This document shows positions 42,360 to 55,804 of a DNA stretch of 64,000 nt, one piece after another (the stretch's first letter is position 1; each line of letters starts with the position of its first letter). The position numbers and the translations under genes are program-made. Location: NCBI GenBank assembly GCA_002786025.1, contig NHNW01000051.1, positions 291,102 to 355,101 on the forward strand, written 5' to 3'. This stretch comes from Zasmidium citrigriseum. Lineage: Eukaryota > Ascomycota > Dothideomycetes > Mycosphaerellales > Mycosphaerellaceae. The notes beneath the pieces were generated by a model. The model ran no database searches. It had not been told where the DNA came from and was given only the letters and a program-made list of their open reading frames with translations.

Positions 42360-45300
42360 GTTGGCGGCCGTTGCTGGCGTTCAAGGCCAGCTCATGCAAG
42401 TGAAAGGATGTTCGGATTCGTGTCGACGGCCGTAGCACAACAGATATCGACACTGCCTCTATAGAGATCGATCGTTCGTGGGGTAGGTTTGTTATTGTTC
42501 CTTCGTCCAGGCAATTCCTCGGGACATAAGCCTAAACGACCTTACGCTTGAAGCGGATTTGACACGGCCCTTGTTCGGAACGAAGTATCTGAGTAGGGCG
42601 TTGTCCAGCTGAGCAGCGGTTGATAGGAGACGAGAGTCGGTAGCACCAAGATGGCGGCCGTCGAGTGGATCGATGGGGCGTGCTGGTATGGGCGTGACGT
42701 ATCACGCTGGGTGTGATTTGGGCAAGTTGGCGTCGTTCGCTGCCCGGCAGACCAGGCGTATTACACAATACCGGAATGGCACCTGGTTCACCTTCAGTTC
42801 GAGAGAGGTCGCTTAAAGTTGGCCGGCGATCAGCGAGGGATCTTTTATGTACGAACACCTGAGGGCGGCCTATAATGCGTGGACGGTGGGCCTGCAGGGT
42901 GCAAGGACAACCCTGCCTGGGGGAACCTCGTGTGTGTTTGAGACGGGACGTCCAGTCGGTGGGCCGGTGTGAGGTCGATGTTTCCGAGATTGTCTGGCAA
43001 GTTGCGGTGTTGCGGTTGACGTAGCACCGAGGCACGAGACGACGGAGGGTCAAGGTGCTTGCTAGGCCAGCAGATCGTAGGCTAGCGAAATGGTCCGACG
43101 TGAGGATTATTATGAAGGCAGCACGCACTCCAGCGCCGCATAGCCTTCGGCGCCAGGCGCGGGTGGTCCAGCGGCGGGCAGTGGCGCGGATGTGCGTGAA
43201 TGAGCAGCGAGCAGCGCAGCGCAGGCTGGCAGTGAGGGTGCCGGTGCAGCACGGTGCAGAGCAGCAGAGGCATCTATGGGCCCGGACGACGAGAGCCAGC
43301 CCATAAACAGCCGCCCCCTTCGTCGTTGCAGTAGCGGGCCAGTGACAGGCGCCGCAAGGGATGAAACCGCATCGTGGCCCTATCGTGCCAGCAACAGCAG
43401 CAGCAGACAATCTGCTCTGCTCCCGCCGGCCAAGTCAGGTCGCCGTCCCCAGACCTCCAGCTGCCCGCCAGCTAATCATGCTAATGATGGTTATTGTCTG
43501 CAGGCGCCAGCAACGTCTAATGCGCCAGACACCCGCCCGCTGCTGCACTGGCTGCACCTGGCTCCTACAATGCACGCTGGCGAGCGGCATAGGGCGAGCT
43601 AGCCATCAGCGCCAGCGAATAACGCCCGCCGTCGACCTTGCCTGAGCGCTCGCAGGAAGCGCGCCATGTCATGCAGGCGGGCTGGTAGGTTTCGCCGATG
43701 GTGCTGCTAGGATCTTTTCAACACCTCCCGTGATGAAGCACAGCTTTCGCCAGGGATATACTTAGCTGTCGATCCATGCGCGCTCATGCACGACCAACGA
43801 TGGGTGCATGGCTGGTGACGCACCTCGCCAGCACTAGGCCGCTTAGACTACCAGACAGACAATAATAAAACCCGCTCGAAACCCGCCGTCCGCTGCACAC
43901 AGACGCCTGCCGCATCACGAGCCTCCCGTCCAGCTCGAGCAGAGCAGCTGCCGGCCGGCGACGTGACTCGAGAGAGCAGCAGCACCGGACGGGCGCCGAC
44001 GTTGGCGTCTGATGGTGGGCGGTGAAAGCGTGGGAGTCGAGACGATTCAAACAGCAACGTCAAGTCAACGGCAAGCCGCGGTGGGTGGAGACTCTACGTA
44101 GGGCAGCGCCGGGATCAAGCGCGGATCTGGCGAACGGAGATCTACAGAAAAGCGACGATGGCGCGTCTGCCTGCTTTATTTTCCCGCCGCCGCCCGGGCA
44201 AGCAGTGAGAGAGCTTGTTGAGAACTGTGTGCGAGCGAGCGCGGTGGATAATAAGCTCATCGACATCCGCCAGCTGACTGATGAGGGCGGGCATCGCGAT
44301 GGGGGCAAGCGACAGCGATGAAACGTGTGCGGGCGAGCATGCGCAGCAGTGCATGGCATTCCAGCATGGCGCTAGGAATGGGTTTCAGGCGGTGTGCGAA
44401 CTGCCGGACAGCTGGGCCGCAAGCGAAGGGCATTGCTATGCAACGAGTGATGTCTGGCAGCCTCGTGACACACAGCTGGCATGCATTGTTGCACCAGACG
44501 CCGGCGGAGACGACTCCTCGCTTGAGGCATGCACTCGAGCGTGTCGACGGCGTGGAATGCACACGTCCAGCACGCCAGGGCGACGGCGGTCCTCGAGCAG
44601 GACTCGACTGCCTGCCCACCAGCACTGGACGCGCGAGGGATGGCTCGCTGGTGGCGCCGATAGCGGTGAAATGTCTGACATGGACGATGCACTGCTCAGG
44701 GATGGCTGCTTGAACGCAAGTCATTCGGGGTGGAGGTGGAAAAAGCACGGATCAAAAGTTCGAAAAGCGAAGAGTGGAGGTCCAGCATCGCTAGCGTTTG
44801 TGACGGCGGAGGTGCGGTGCTGCTTATACGGGGCGGGTACCTGTTAGGTGCTAAGTGTCTCTATTGTTGCTGCGTCTGCGGGCAGCCTGGTGGTATGCCG
44901 GCGGCCGTCTGCAGGCAGACAATAGCATTCAGCATTCAGCCAGGCCGTCCGGGCAGCGGCAGGGCAGCGTCGACTCCGCGGGGCAGCGTTTGATGAGGTT
45001 CATCACGGCGGAGGAAGGTCGGGGAGGTGGGTGCAGGTTGGAGACTCGAGAGGAGCCACGTCGATGGATGGATGGATGATCAATGGGCACCGAGATGCGT
45101 GCGGCGGGCGAGCTAGCGGGCAGGACATGGATGGGAGCTCTACGAACCAGTTCGGCGCTGTTTAGCTGCGTCCTCGAGCAGCAAATGGCGTCACCGCAAC
45201 GCTTAGCCCAAGATTAGAAGCGAGATGCTGCTGGAGCGGTGAAGCCCGGGCGAGCAGATGTTGGAGCACTCGATGGGACGACAGCCCCCGGTGCGTTTCG

Positions 45301-45664
45301 CGGATGACGCACTGGTGAGGCTCTGGCAGGTCGAACCTTCCTGGCCTGCCAAACTCTGCTCCGCGCCGCTGTCTGCACCTGCCGGCGCTCGCCAGCACCC
45401 CCCTGCTACGGGTCTTAGATCGCCGCCCAATCAGCAGGCGCGACGCCCGATTGCTCCTGCCATTGGCGTAGCGTCCAGCACGCAGCACTCGACTTCACGC
45501 ATCGCAGGCCAGCCACGTGAGTCGCGTCTTGTCGCCGAAACCGTCCCAATCACCAGCGAAACAGCTTTATTTTGGGGCATTGAACAAGAACAACTGCCGA
45601 ACGCATCCCACACCATCACACGCCCGCACATCGCGCACGCAAACCTTATAGCCGACTGCCCGCC
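42360..45664. other. Long GC-rich divergent spacer without supported genes
   Basis: About 3.3 kb between the divergent Myb and cofactor B genes. The composition is GC-rich with many short CAG/GCA runs, so long open frames appear by chance on both strands (for example 42532-43410 - and 44281-44847 +). None has a domain, intron pattern or low-complexity-free stretch that supports a gene. A tetranucleotide run (atgg, four units) is at about 45062-45077. CA and TG are normal here, so it is not RIP-mutated. It may contain a long 5' leader of the Myb gene or an untranslated RNA. Confidence 0.5.
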
Positions 45665-46686
45665 ATGGCCACCACCGCGGACGTACCCCTGCTTGTCAGA
45701 TCGGAGAATTCTGCTTCAGAACGACGTGTTACGCCATCGTGGTCCATCGCCACGCTCAAAGCGCGCCTCGAACCCATCACGGGCGTGCCGGCCGACTGCC
45801 AGACGCTGAGCCTCAAGGTCGGCTCGCAGCCGCCGCTCCCCATCGCCGCCCAAGATGAGGAAGGCACGCAAATAGGGGCATATCCCCTTCAGGCCTATGC
45901 AGAGCTGCAGGTGAGTGGCGAAAGCCTTGCGTGTCTCATCCCACCCTATATCATCCTCCTGCCTATTCCGCGCCCGGGATACAACCTCCTGCCCTGCCGC
46001 AAGATGAAGAACATGTTTTTATTAGCACTGTCCTCGACATCGCGAGCCTCACGATGCACCGCCCGCTCTCTACGTGTCACAAGGCGATGTCCGGCCGGGT
46101 ACTCAAACGTCTGAAACCAGACGACTCGAAACGCTACAGCCTCACGCGGGCTCATATCCGGATCATGACCGTCAGCCGCTGATCTCTCGGATGACAGGTT
46201 GTCGACACCCGCCCGCCTGGCGTCCGGACCAACTACACTGATGTTTCGTCGGTGCAAAAGTACGAAATGAGCGCGGACGACTACGAGAATAGGACGGACA
46301 GCGTTCTTGCTTGGAAGAAGGCCAACAAGCTGGGCCGCTTTGATCCTAACGCACCCAGCATCGAGCAGCAAAAGGTCGACGCTTCGTATCGTGAGGTCAC
46401 GGAGCGAGGCATCAAGCAGGGCGCGAGATGTCGTCTGCTGCCAGACTCTGACCACCGCCGCGGAACCGTTCAGTACGTGGGTGATGTACCAGAGATCCCA
46501 GGCGGCATCGGAGCTTGGGTCGGCGTCGCCTTGGACGAACCGACCGGGAAGAACGATGGCAGCATCAAGGCCAAACGCTATTTCGAGTGCCAGCCAAACT
46601 TTGGTGTATTCGTCCGACCAGAGCGTCTGGAGGTTGGCGATTATCCGGTCCTGGATGAGCTCGCAGATGAGGAGGATGAGTTCTGA
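45665..46686 (+). CDS. Tubulin-folding cofactor B (Ubl + CAP-Gly)
   Basis: Two exons, 45665-45910 and 46198-46686; 244 aa. The N-terminal ubiquitin-like domain (about 1-95) has MATTADVPLLVRSENSASER, WSIATLKARLEPITGVPADC and IGAYPLQAYAELQ|VVDTRPP across the splice. A helical linker (YEMSADDYENRTDSVLAWKK) leads to the CAP-Gly domain (about 160-235): GARCRLLPDSDHRRGTVQYV, GGIGAWVGVALDEPTGKNDG and YFECQPNFGVFVRPERL, with the GKNDG signature intact. The acidic-aromatic end EEDEF is typical of CAP-Gly ligand-like tails. The cofactor binds alpha-tubulin after the chaperonin and passes it on in tubulin heterodimer assembly (yeast Alf1, fission yeast Alp11). The intron of 287 bp is far longer than all others in the window. 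Confidence 0.93.
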
Positions 46687-47400
46687 GGTGCAGGACAATC
46701 TGCGACCTGCGTCTGCATACTACTGCCTGGATGTTGCAAGATCGGTCCAAAAGACTTTCTCCCAAGGTCCTGCCTGCAGGTCAGCCATACGTTGCAGAAC
46801 GACGTTCTAGACGCACTCTCATCCACCAGTCTGCACTCCACTGCATGTCACGCGCTCACCTCACCTGCCTCCATGCAGCCAGCGCCAACCACAATCCAAG
46901 TTCTGCGCTGATCGACTTGACAACTCATCGCTGGGAAGACGCGCAGCACATCATGCAGGCGCCTACTCTCACCCATCATTGATCTCTTCAGACCCTTGGA
47001 ACAGAATCACTCACCGCGGAATGACACAGTGTCGGTGTGCCGTTCATCTCCCTCATCTTCATTCGACAATCTCCCCAGCCTGCAAGAATCGAGTCACTCT
47101 CCGCCCACCAGCATGATTGCGCACACCTCCCAACGCAGCCTGCTCGTCAACTTGCATACTCAACTGCCGCTCGCACATGTTCGCCACCAGGAACACCTTG
47201 CCAACTCACCTGTTCACCGCCAGTCTGGTGCGCACGCGTGGCTAAGACGACGTTTTCAGGGTCCTTCAACTTGATTTCAGTGGCCAGCTATCGCGAATGC
47301 TGCAGGCCTCGTTTACTACGATTCGAATCCTGCCCTATATTCGCCTCGGGTTTCGATCAGTCGGATAACGGTCCACTTTTTGCTGTAAATGGCTAGTAGA
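46687..47400. other. 3' flank of cofactor B up to RIP block 2
   Basis: About 700 bp of normal composition without a supported gene. The change to CA/TG-free sequence occurs within about 50 bp, around 47,390-47,450. Confidence 0.5.
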
Positions 47401-47639
47401 TTCGGATTCTAGTAAACAGGTATCGAATTTGAAGTAGGTGTAATATCGGGTTAGGCGTATATCGATCGCTTAGTAGAGCTAGTAACCTTACTATCGCTAT
47501 AAGGGTATAGTTATCGCTATATATACTAGTTAATTAACCTTCTCGTTATAATATAAGCTAGATTAGAAATCTAGTAGGTACGCTAGCCTCTACCTTACTA
47601 CCGCTAGCTTAATCGTAGTTAAATCGATTACAGACTTAC

Positions 47640-48250
47640 TAAAGCGGCTTCTAAAGAGCTATAACTTAATATAATCGCTAGCCGCGCCCTCTAGTCTCGT
47701 AGACCGATAATATAGTAAGGACGATAATAGAGTAGTTTAAAGAGGCGGTAGAGGAGGGTTTAATAACGGAGGCAGCTAACTTTCTAATATCTATACGCTA
47801 TTAGGTTATAGATTATATAAATAACTTCCTTAATAACTACTAGATAGAAGAGGAGTAGATTAAGACGAAGTAGTAGCGTCTAAAGAGCTTATATACTACC
47901 TTCGAGCGTTATAATAGATATACTACTAGTTAGAGCGGTTAGCTAAAGCGGAGTACTCTAGAGGTTAAAGAAAGGTACTAGTAGGCCTACCCTAAGTATA
48001 CGTAGTTCCGTAATAGCTAGTTTCTAGACTTCTACGAAGAGCTCTACTTCCTTAAAGGTAAGGCGGCTAATAGTAACGACGCTATTAGCGCTAAAGAGCT
48101 TAGACGCGATAGCGTAGGTAGTAATAAGGGTAGCGGCTCTAAGGACGATATTAATAACGACGAGCCTACCGTATCGTCCGTTAGTAGCTTAGTCGCTTCT
48201 TCGGTAGCTAGTAGTAATAGTCGTATCTTACGAGCTCGCCGCAATTAATA
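47640..48250 (+). pseudogene. Gag-like or coiled-coil protein remnant
   Basis: A + frame reads with only RIP-type stops: a charged helical stretch (NNFLNNY, then EEEQIKTKQQRLKSLYTTF with the Gln positions as stops) followed by a Ser/Asn/Asp-rich region and a short basic end (RILRARRN) before TAA. It looks like a gag-type or structural protein of a retroelement, but no motif is diagnostic. Confidence 0.35.
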
Positions 48251-49238
48251 ACGTCGTCGTTAATAGACGTCTAGCTAGCTATATAGAGCGGAGTCTAACT
48301 CGTCGTTAGTAAGAGCCGTCTAGTAGATAATAGAGCCGTCGAACGCTATACTAGAGCGCCTAGTAAACGCGCCGCCTTAGCCTATCTAATTAACTACTCT
48401 ACTAGTAAACGAGAGCGCTATATCGAAGGCGGTAGCGATTCTAATAGACCCCGAGCTCTTATAAGGTATATCGAGCGAGGAGCGCTTCTTACTCGTAGAT
48501 AAGGTGTCTAAGGGCTATAATACCGAGATACTAGTAGCGATACCGTAGGATAGGGTAGAAGAATATATATAGAGGGTATTATAGTAGTTACGAGTAGCGA
48601 GGCGGCTAGCGGTTATAGTAATATCTAATATCGATACTCGGCTAGCGCCTATAGCTTAGAATTATTAGTAATAGCCTAGATCTTTTAGTAAATCGTATAG
48701 TAGACTATATAGAAACGATACCTATAATATATAGCCGTAGGCGCCTCGTTAATAGTATAACCCGGCGCCTATAGACTAACCTACCTATAGTCGCTAAGTA
48801 GGTAATAGAGCTAAAGAGGGGTTATAGGCGATAGATCTTAATAGAGGGTATAATATAGCTCTATTAGTAGGGTCGGATATACGGAGGTATTCGTATATAT
48901 AGAGGAGCTTCTAGAGGAAGCTATAAAAGAAGAGAAGAAGTTTAGTATATAGGATTTTACTATATCTATCTATATCGCATAATATATAAGAAGCTAGTCG
49001 TATGTATATAAAGTAGGTATCGTAATAATAATAAAGGTACTCGTAGCTCGGAAGTTAAAGGTAGGTACTAGTAGCTATAGTAGCTTCTATAGAAGCTAGC
49101 TAGCTAGCCTATATTCCCTCCCTTACTATAAGTCTAACCCGTAGACTTATTATATCCATCGCAATTATTATACAAATCGCTTAAATTATAAAAGAAAATC
49201 TTATATTAAACGCCCTACCGCCTAGGCCTATATAGTAA

Positions 49239-49263
49239 TTTTATACCCCGTAGGGGTACGAAA
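49239..49263 (+). repeat. ~25-bp palindrome, copy 1
   Basis: TTTTATACCCC-GTA-GGGGTACGAAA form: two arms of 11 bases, the only arm difference being TTTTATAC against TTTCGTAC. The same unit occurs at 52716, 55805, 59804 and 63058. Confidence 0.75.
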
Positions 49264-52200
49264 TTATCTCCTCCTTACGATAGAATAGTATTGCCGCGAG
49301 AGTTAATAAAGTTATTCTCGAGGTAAGAAGGCGGCTCTTCGCCCTTATCGTCTTCTATATCTATAGAGTAGTCTAGCGGCGGGAGCTTACTAAAGTCTAT
49401 ACTATTCTTAAAGAAGCTCTTATCCTTATATAGATCCTTCTCTAAGATCTATACCTAACTCTAGCGCTTCTAGAAATCTTAAGCGACGTACTTATAGTAG
49501 TACGTTAAGAAGTCGGTAAAGTCGGAGTTATCCTTACTATTATTGTTATTCGTAGGGTCGTATTCGTTACGAAGCCGCTAGATAAACTAGCGCTAGGCGA
49601 GAATAACTTGTAGATTATTCTACTTCTTCTAATAGGTTAAGGCATAAGTAACGTCCTACTACTTATCTATACGGACCGCGGCGGGGAAGGCGAAAGGGAT
49701 CTTTCCGTACTTATTTAGGTAGCTAGAGGGCGTTATAGGCGGAGCTATTATGTCGCGATAGGAGCGGCTTATCTCCTTCTAAGTACTAGCGCTAGTAATC
49801 TCTAGATCTCTATTCTAAGGATTAACTTTAGTATACTAAGGGAAGAGGTTACTACGGTCCTAGTTATAGCTACTACTAGGTATAGGATTAATTCTAGGCG
49901 TACTATACGGGAGAGTAGGCTCGGAGATACGAATACCTAGAGCCTTAGTATAAGGTACTACCTTCTAGTTACGGCTAGTATTCTAGATATCTTCTAGAGT
50001 CTATATCTTATTATCGATCGTCTTAACTTAGCCGCCTTCTTTATTAGGTATATCCCTTATAATACGATTTACCTACTTATTCTATAGCTCTAGCTTATAT
50101 AGGCTAGGAATAATTTTAGTATAGTTATTACTCGCCTCTACGTATAGAGAAAGGGAGCCCTAAATTATATACTACCTACCTCTAGTCTCTCTTATCTTAC
50201 GAATATTACTATCGATATATCGAAACCCTTAAGTCGAGAAGTTGTTCGTATACTAGTCTTTAATATAGTACGGGTAGGGGTAGAGGAAAGGCGTATAATC
50301 GCGGCGTAGTAGTATAGTTAGTAGGTAGTATATAGAGTCTATACGTATAACCTACTAGGCGAGTAAGAAGACTTAAGTTCGGCCCTAGCTAGCGTTATTA
50401 ACGTCTCGGATCTTTCGCTAGTACTACTAGTACATCTTAAGCTCTTCTAGTATCGTATCGTATATAGACTAGCTAGTCTTAGAATTCTTAAACTCCTTCT
50501 ACTAGTCGAATAGCCTATTTACGATAAGGTTACCGTCGTTGTCCTACTTGTCCTTATTAGCCTTTATTAGACCGAGAGCTCGGAATATCGCTCGCTCTAG
50601 ATTCTAAGGGTTAACTAGGTTCGACTACTTAGTAGAGAGGAAGTACCTACCGTTCTTTAGTCTAGTGCCTAGTCGATATAGTCCGAGAGCGTTAGAAGGA
50701 ATATTTCCTATTCCCTTAACGCGGAATAGATCTAGGTTCGCCTACCGAAAGGCGTATAGATCGCGACGACTATTATATATCTTAACTATCTAATCGTATA
50801 ACTCGCTAGGCTTAGTTTATAATCCTATTAGACTAGTAAGCTTCTTAACGTATAGGGTATAGAGTGCTTTACTATTCTTCTAATACTCCTAGTAGTAGAT
50901 CTCTAGTAGTTGGATCTTATCTAGATCCGGGAGGATATCTTATATCTTAAGGGTAGTATTCGAGTTAATAAGCGAAATTAGGGCGGTAGAAGTACTATAG
51001 GCACACTTCGTATATAGCTTAAGGTCTAAGTTAGATTTCGGATTAGAGGTATAGGAAACTTCCGAACTAGCCTTTCTAGAAGCCTAAGATTAGCGAGAAG
51101 TAGGCGACTATAAAGGGGTCTACTCGCGAGACTAGCTAGGCGTCTAAGGGCCCGACTTATAGGAACTCTAAGAGTCGGTACGTAGGCGAGTACGATCCGC
51201 GAGCTAGGTTTAAGGCTACTCGTTAGGGTTAAGACGCTTACTACGACGAGTAGCTAGTAGATTCGGATTCTAAACTAGCTTTAGCTAAGTAGTGTCCTTT
51301 AATAGCTTTAGCGTAGGTAGCCTATTTAGCCTAGGAGGAGGAGAGGGGTTATTAGAGCGGGGCGTAGGTAGAGCTAGTAATAGGCGAGTCTTCTTCTAAA
51401 GGAACATATTAGGGGTAAACTCGTATCCCTAGGCGTCGACATAAGCTTTAATAGTAGAATCTTCTAGATTAATCTTCTTAATCTCCGCTTTGTTCCTTAT
51501 CCGCCGCTTAGCTTCCTTTCTAGTGTTAACTATTAAGTTCTAAAGATCCGAGGAGACTAAATAGAACTTATTATTAGTATCTCGCTACCTAGACTAGTTA
51601 ATAGTTCGCTAAATAATAGCCTTCGACAAAAGTAGGGCTACTATTAGCTAGTTCCAGTACTTAGTAATAAAGGCGTATATATACTTCTAGCGGTCCTTAG
51701 CTACAAACGGCTATATAAAGTCGTAGATAAATTCCCGACGGAGTTCGTTACTAGTCTAGTTAGTACTAATAAGTTTTAGTAGCTAATAGTACCTATTACG
51801 AGTATCTCGGCCGACTTTCTATACTTACTTAACGATAGAGAACTTGTTAGGGAGATTACTAATAATCCGCTAGGCCTTTAATCCGAGCGCGCTTTCGAGA
51901 CTAGAGACTATAATGTTAGTATTAATAGCCGCCGCGAGAAGTTATAGGTTAAGGACGCCGTAGATAAATTCGGAAAGACGCTTCTAATAATGCTCGTCTA
52001 TAGTAGAGACTCGCGCTTTAAAATCTTTCATGTTTAGGTTAAAGATCTTAATATCCTCGTCGCTAATAGAGCTCTTAAATCCGAGCTAGTAGTAGCGTAT
52101 CTTAAGGAAGGGAAGTCTACTAAGGGCTTCGTAGAGGACGATTTTATTATTAGCGTCGGCTATAAGGGACTTTACTATATAAGTAATAGCCTACTCGACT

Positions 52201-52715
52201 ATATTATTAGGGATAATAAGTCTAGCTCTAGAAGGCGCTATAGCGGTAGGCGTTAGGGATCTATTCGGAAAGATAGTATTAATAGAGTCTATAGATAGTA
52301 TCGAAGGTAGTAGATCTAAAAGGGGTAAAGAAGAGGTAGAGGAAGTAAGGCTAGAAGTTAGTTTAGTAGTAGTAAAGTGTCGGAAGTTCTAGAAATAAAC
52401 TAGGCTTAAGAAGGGCGGAGGACTATAGATTTCGCGGCTACTACCGCTAGGGTCTTCTTCCGTAGTAAATAGTAAATATAAACGCTTCTAAGGCACCTAT
52501 AATTGTTCTAGTCGATTCCTCGCCTCGTAATTAGCCCGTATTCGGCGTAGAGGCGTAGTTTATAGCGGTTATCTAATACCCTATATATTAGGTACTATAA
52601 ATTAAAGAGTATAACAATAGCGGTAGTCTTAAAAGGTTTTTAGATACGGAGGCGGTTGTCTTATGTCTTTAGAATATAGGCGTAGGTATTAGGTGCCTAA
52701 TAGGAGCGGAATCGA
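49264..52715 (-). other. Unidentified RIP-mutated segment
   Basis: 3.4 kb between palindrome copies 1 and 2. Long stretches of the - strand read as protein interrupted by RIP-type stops (for example near 51,480-51,520: VNTRKEAKRRIRNKAEIKKI), but I recognise no domain. Confidence 0.35.
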
Positions 52716-52740
52716 TTTTATACCCTATAGGGGTACGAAA
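52716..52740 (+). repeat. ~25-bp palindrome, copy 2
   Basis: Same orientation as copy 1 (TTTTATACCC...GGGTACGAAA). Confidence 0.75.
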
Positions 52741-55700
52741 TATAACTAGGGCGCATAGAGCCTATTAAGGGTCGAGAACGTCGGCTAGGTAGTTCTAGAA
52801 TCTACGTTTAACTTTATTAGAATTAGGCGGTAAGTAGGGATAGCTTCTATATCTATAATAGTAATAAGCGTAGGTATTAGTAAAGGGTAGAGGAGGTATA
52901 GTATAGACTTCTATTACCGCTAATAGTAAGGATACAATTTTAGATATTATAAAGGAAATAATAAAAGAATATAAGGTCTAGAAAGGTACGGTTAATCGTA
53001 TTACTAGAGAACTCTAATCCCTAGATTAGTCGAGGCGGTATCTATCCTTCGCGACTTATATATTCTCGTACCCTTTCTCCTCTAGTCCCTCTAAACCTTC
53101 CTTCCTAAACGCCTCTTAAATTATAAGGATAGCCTAGTCGAAAGGACCTTTCGCAATTAGTAGCGTAAATTATAGGCGGCTTAGGCGGGACTAGTCGGCC
53201 TAGGCTACGTTAGTCTAGTCCGCGTATACTAAGTTAAGCTTAGGGCGCTCCTAACGAAGTAGAGGATCGAGTCGAGCGTAGGCGTAGTAGGTGTTAGTAC
53301 GAAGCTAGTCGAGTTAATAAATACGAGCGCTAATCCTAGCTATAGCCGTATTTAGGGGATTAGTCTCTACCTAGCGATCTACTCTATTAATAGTAACTCG
53401 GCGAGTATTAAAGGTAGGTAAGGTCGGACCGTTAGTAGTACGAAGCGTACAATCCGCTAAGTCGTTAGTATATCTAAGATAGTAAATAGAGTAGCGAGAG
53501 TTACTAGAGCTAGGAGCTAGATAGTTATAGTAACGCTCGAGCTCTTACTAAAGATCCGCCTCCTAGCGCGTATAGATATCGCTATAGGCGGTATACTCGC
53601 GGAGGATAGTTTCCTAAAGGGTAATATCTCTATCGAGACGGCGTAGGTTCGTATCGATCTCGGCCGTATTAAAGCGAGGATCCGAGTCGTTATTACGCTA
53701 GCTAGTACTACCTTATTAGAGAATCTAGAAGATCTAGGTCTAAGGGCGAGTATAGAGAATATATAGTTCGACGCGATTCTAAAGATACTAATCCTAGAGA
53801 TACTAAGGGGTAGCGGCGCTATTATAGGCGGCGGAGTAGGCGTCGTCGAAAGCACCTATTAAGTTAGCCTTAATCTACGCCTCGTCGTTATCCTACTAAT
53901 AAAGTTAATAGGTATCCGTTATAACCCGCTTAATTAGATTCTCTAATTCGCGAATACGCTAGCGGCGAGCCTCTAGTATAGTCGTACTAGTAGTAAGGTA
54001 GTTACGCTCTATCCGTAATTCGAGGCACTTAGTTTCAGCTACTTCGGCTAGCTCTTAAATCTCCGCCTAAACTATCTTACTCTTTCTCGCTTAGAAATTA
54101 ATAGGTATATAGCGTTAGGCGCGCGATAGGCGTCTAGCTTTTAATAAAGCTCCTATTAGATAAGAGTAGATACTAAAGGTTAATATTATAGTATAGTAGA
54201 AAGGAAGTTAAAATTCGAAAAGCGGCGGGAAGTTATACTAGTAGTACGCGCTAGTCCGAAAAAGGAAGTTACGGCTCGTAATCCTTTTAGTTTAAAGACT
54301 ATATAAACACATCGTATCTATTAGGTCGCTCTAGAAAGTTTAATACGTCTCGTTAAGAAAGGGAAATAAAGGTTTTATACTAAGGAGCTCTAAACTAGAA
54401 GGCTCGCGGGGAAGAAGTAGCTATTACTATAAGCTATCTCCCGATTCTTCTATCTATTTCTCCCTAGCTATCCCCCTTTCTATACTTAACTCGTTACTTC
54501 TAGTACTAGTAGTCTAGGACACAATATCCTTATAGACGTTCTAACTAGCGGCGGTTAGCTCGTACGACTTAGCTCTAATCCTTAGAGACTCGATTAGTCT
54601 TAGGCCTCTCCCGACGAAGTAGTCTATCTAGACTAGTACGGCTATAACGAGTATTTCTTCCTTATATGTCGAGCTAACGGACTCGGGTAGTAATCTAAGC
54701 TATCTATAGGTTTGGAGGATTCGGGAATAGTCTATTAACGCTATCGACGCGTACTATAATAAAGTTAGTATTAATAGGTAGCTAGGGACTATAGGTAGTA
54801 CTAACTATATAGCTAGTAGTATTATTACGATAACCTAGATAGTAGACCGAGTAGCGGGAGTCGTAGTAGCTAGGAGGATAGTAGGTACGGCGATTCTCGA
54901 GCTTACGCTATAGATCGATATCCTAGCGGAGGCGCTCGTTTCCTATAATAGTATACTTATTAAGGATATACTCCTATAGAGCGATATCTTACTAGAGTAA
55001 GTCTAGATTAGCTCGGATCTCGTTAATATTAAAGCGTATACCTTAATCGTCGTCGCGCTATCCTCTAGTACCCTCTTCTATAAGGCGGAAGATCTAATAC
55101 TATAAGCGGGTAGCTCGAACTCTCGGTTCTACTACTCGAAATATATAATCCTTAGTAACTATAGTAGGAGTAACTATCGCTCCTAGGTATACGGCGAGGT
55201 AGTCGCGAATAAAGGCGTCTATAATATTTAATACTCTATTCTCTTCGCCGATTAGGGTTAAGCGGATCTAATCTCGATCCGTCTTAAGATACTCGATAGT
55301 ATTCTTAATCTCGCGGACTCGCTATTAGTAGGCCTCCTACTCGTAGCCGCTATTTATAGGTAAGCTAAGGATATAGTTACGCTCTATCTAAAGCTCTTCG
55401 TATTCCGTCTCTAGGACCAACTTAATAGCCTTAAGATCTAATATATTAGTACTACTAGATCCGCGGATATAGTACTCGGCGTAGTAGTTAGTAGAGCTAC
55501 GTTATTAGGGGTTAGTCTAGTAAGGAAAGTCGAGCGTAAGGCGGCGACGTCGCTCTAAAAGTCCGAGTCGTTACTCCGTAGTATTATCGAAAGGTAAAGG
55601 CGAGCCTATATATAGTATATTATTAGCGCTAGTTACGCGCTATACCCGAAGAGGAAGTTATAGTATCTAATAACCTTTAGCTAATATCTACCCCTCTACT

Positions 55701-55804
55701 TACTCTTATCCTAGCTAGATTTATACTAGAGTTAGGTTCGGATATATTTAGATACTAGCCTTTCTATAGTAGTCGAGTATTCGATACTTATTAGACGATA
55801 ATAA
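52741..55804 (-). other. Unidentified segment with two diverged similar halves
   Basis: The part at about 53,475-53,705 and the part at about 54,835-55,070 align by eye along their length (for example attaaagcga at 53669 against attaaagcgt at 55029). Read on the - strand, both look like charged, probably coiled-coil coding sequence. The family is not recognised. Confidence 0.4.

Noticed and set aside
42532..43410. 292-codon - strand open frame in the GC-rich spacer
   Set aside because: Cys/Ala/Arg-rich without a domain, starts from a poor context, and frames on all strands are open here because of GC content.
44281..44847. 188-codon + strand open frame in the GC-rich spacer
   Set aside because: Several overlapping frames are equally open; none shows conserved motifs or splice structure.
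53517..53855. 112-codon - strand open frame in block 2
   Set aside because: A chance open stretch (Ile/Arg/Ser-rich) within RIP-mutated DNA; it has no ATG start and no domain.
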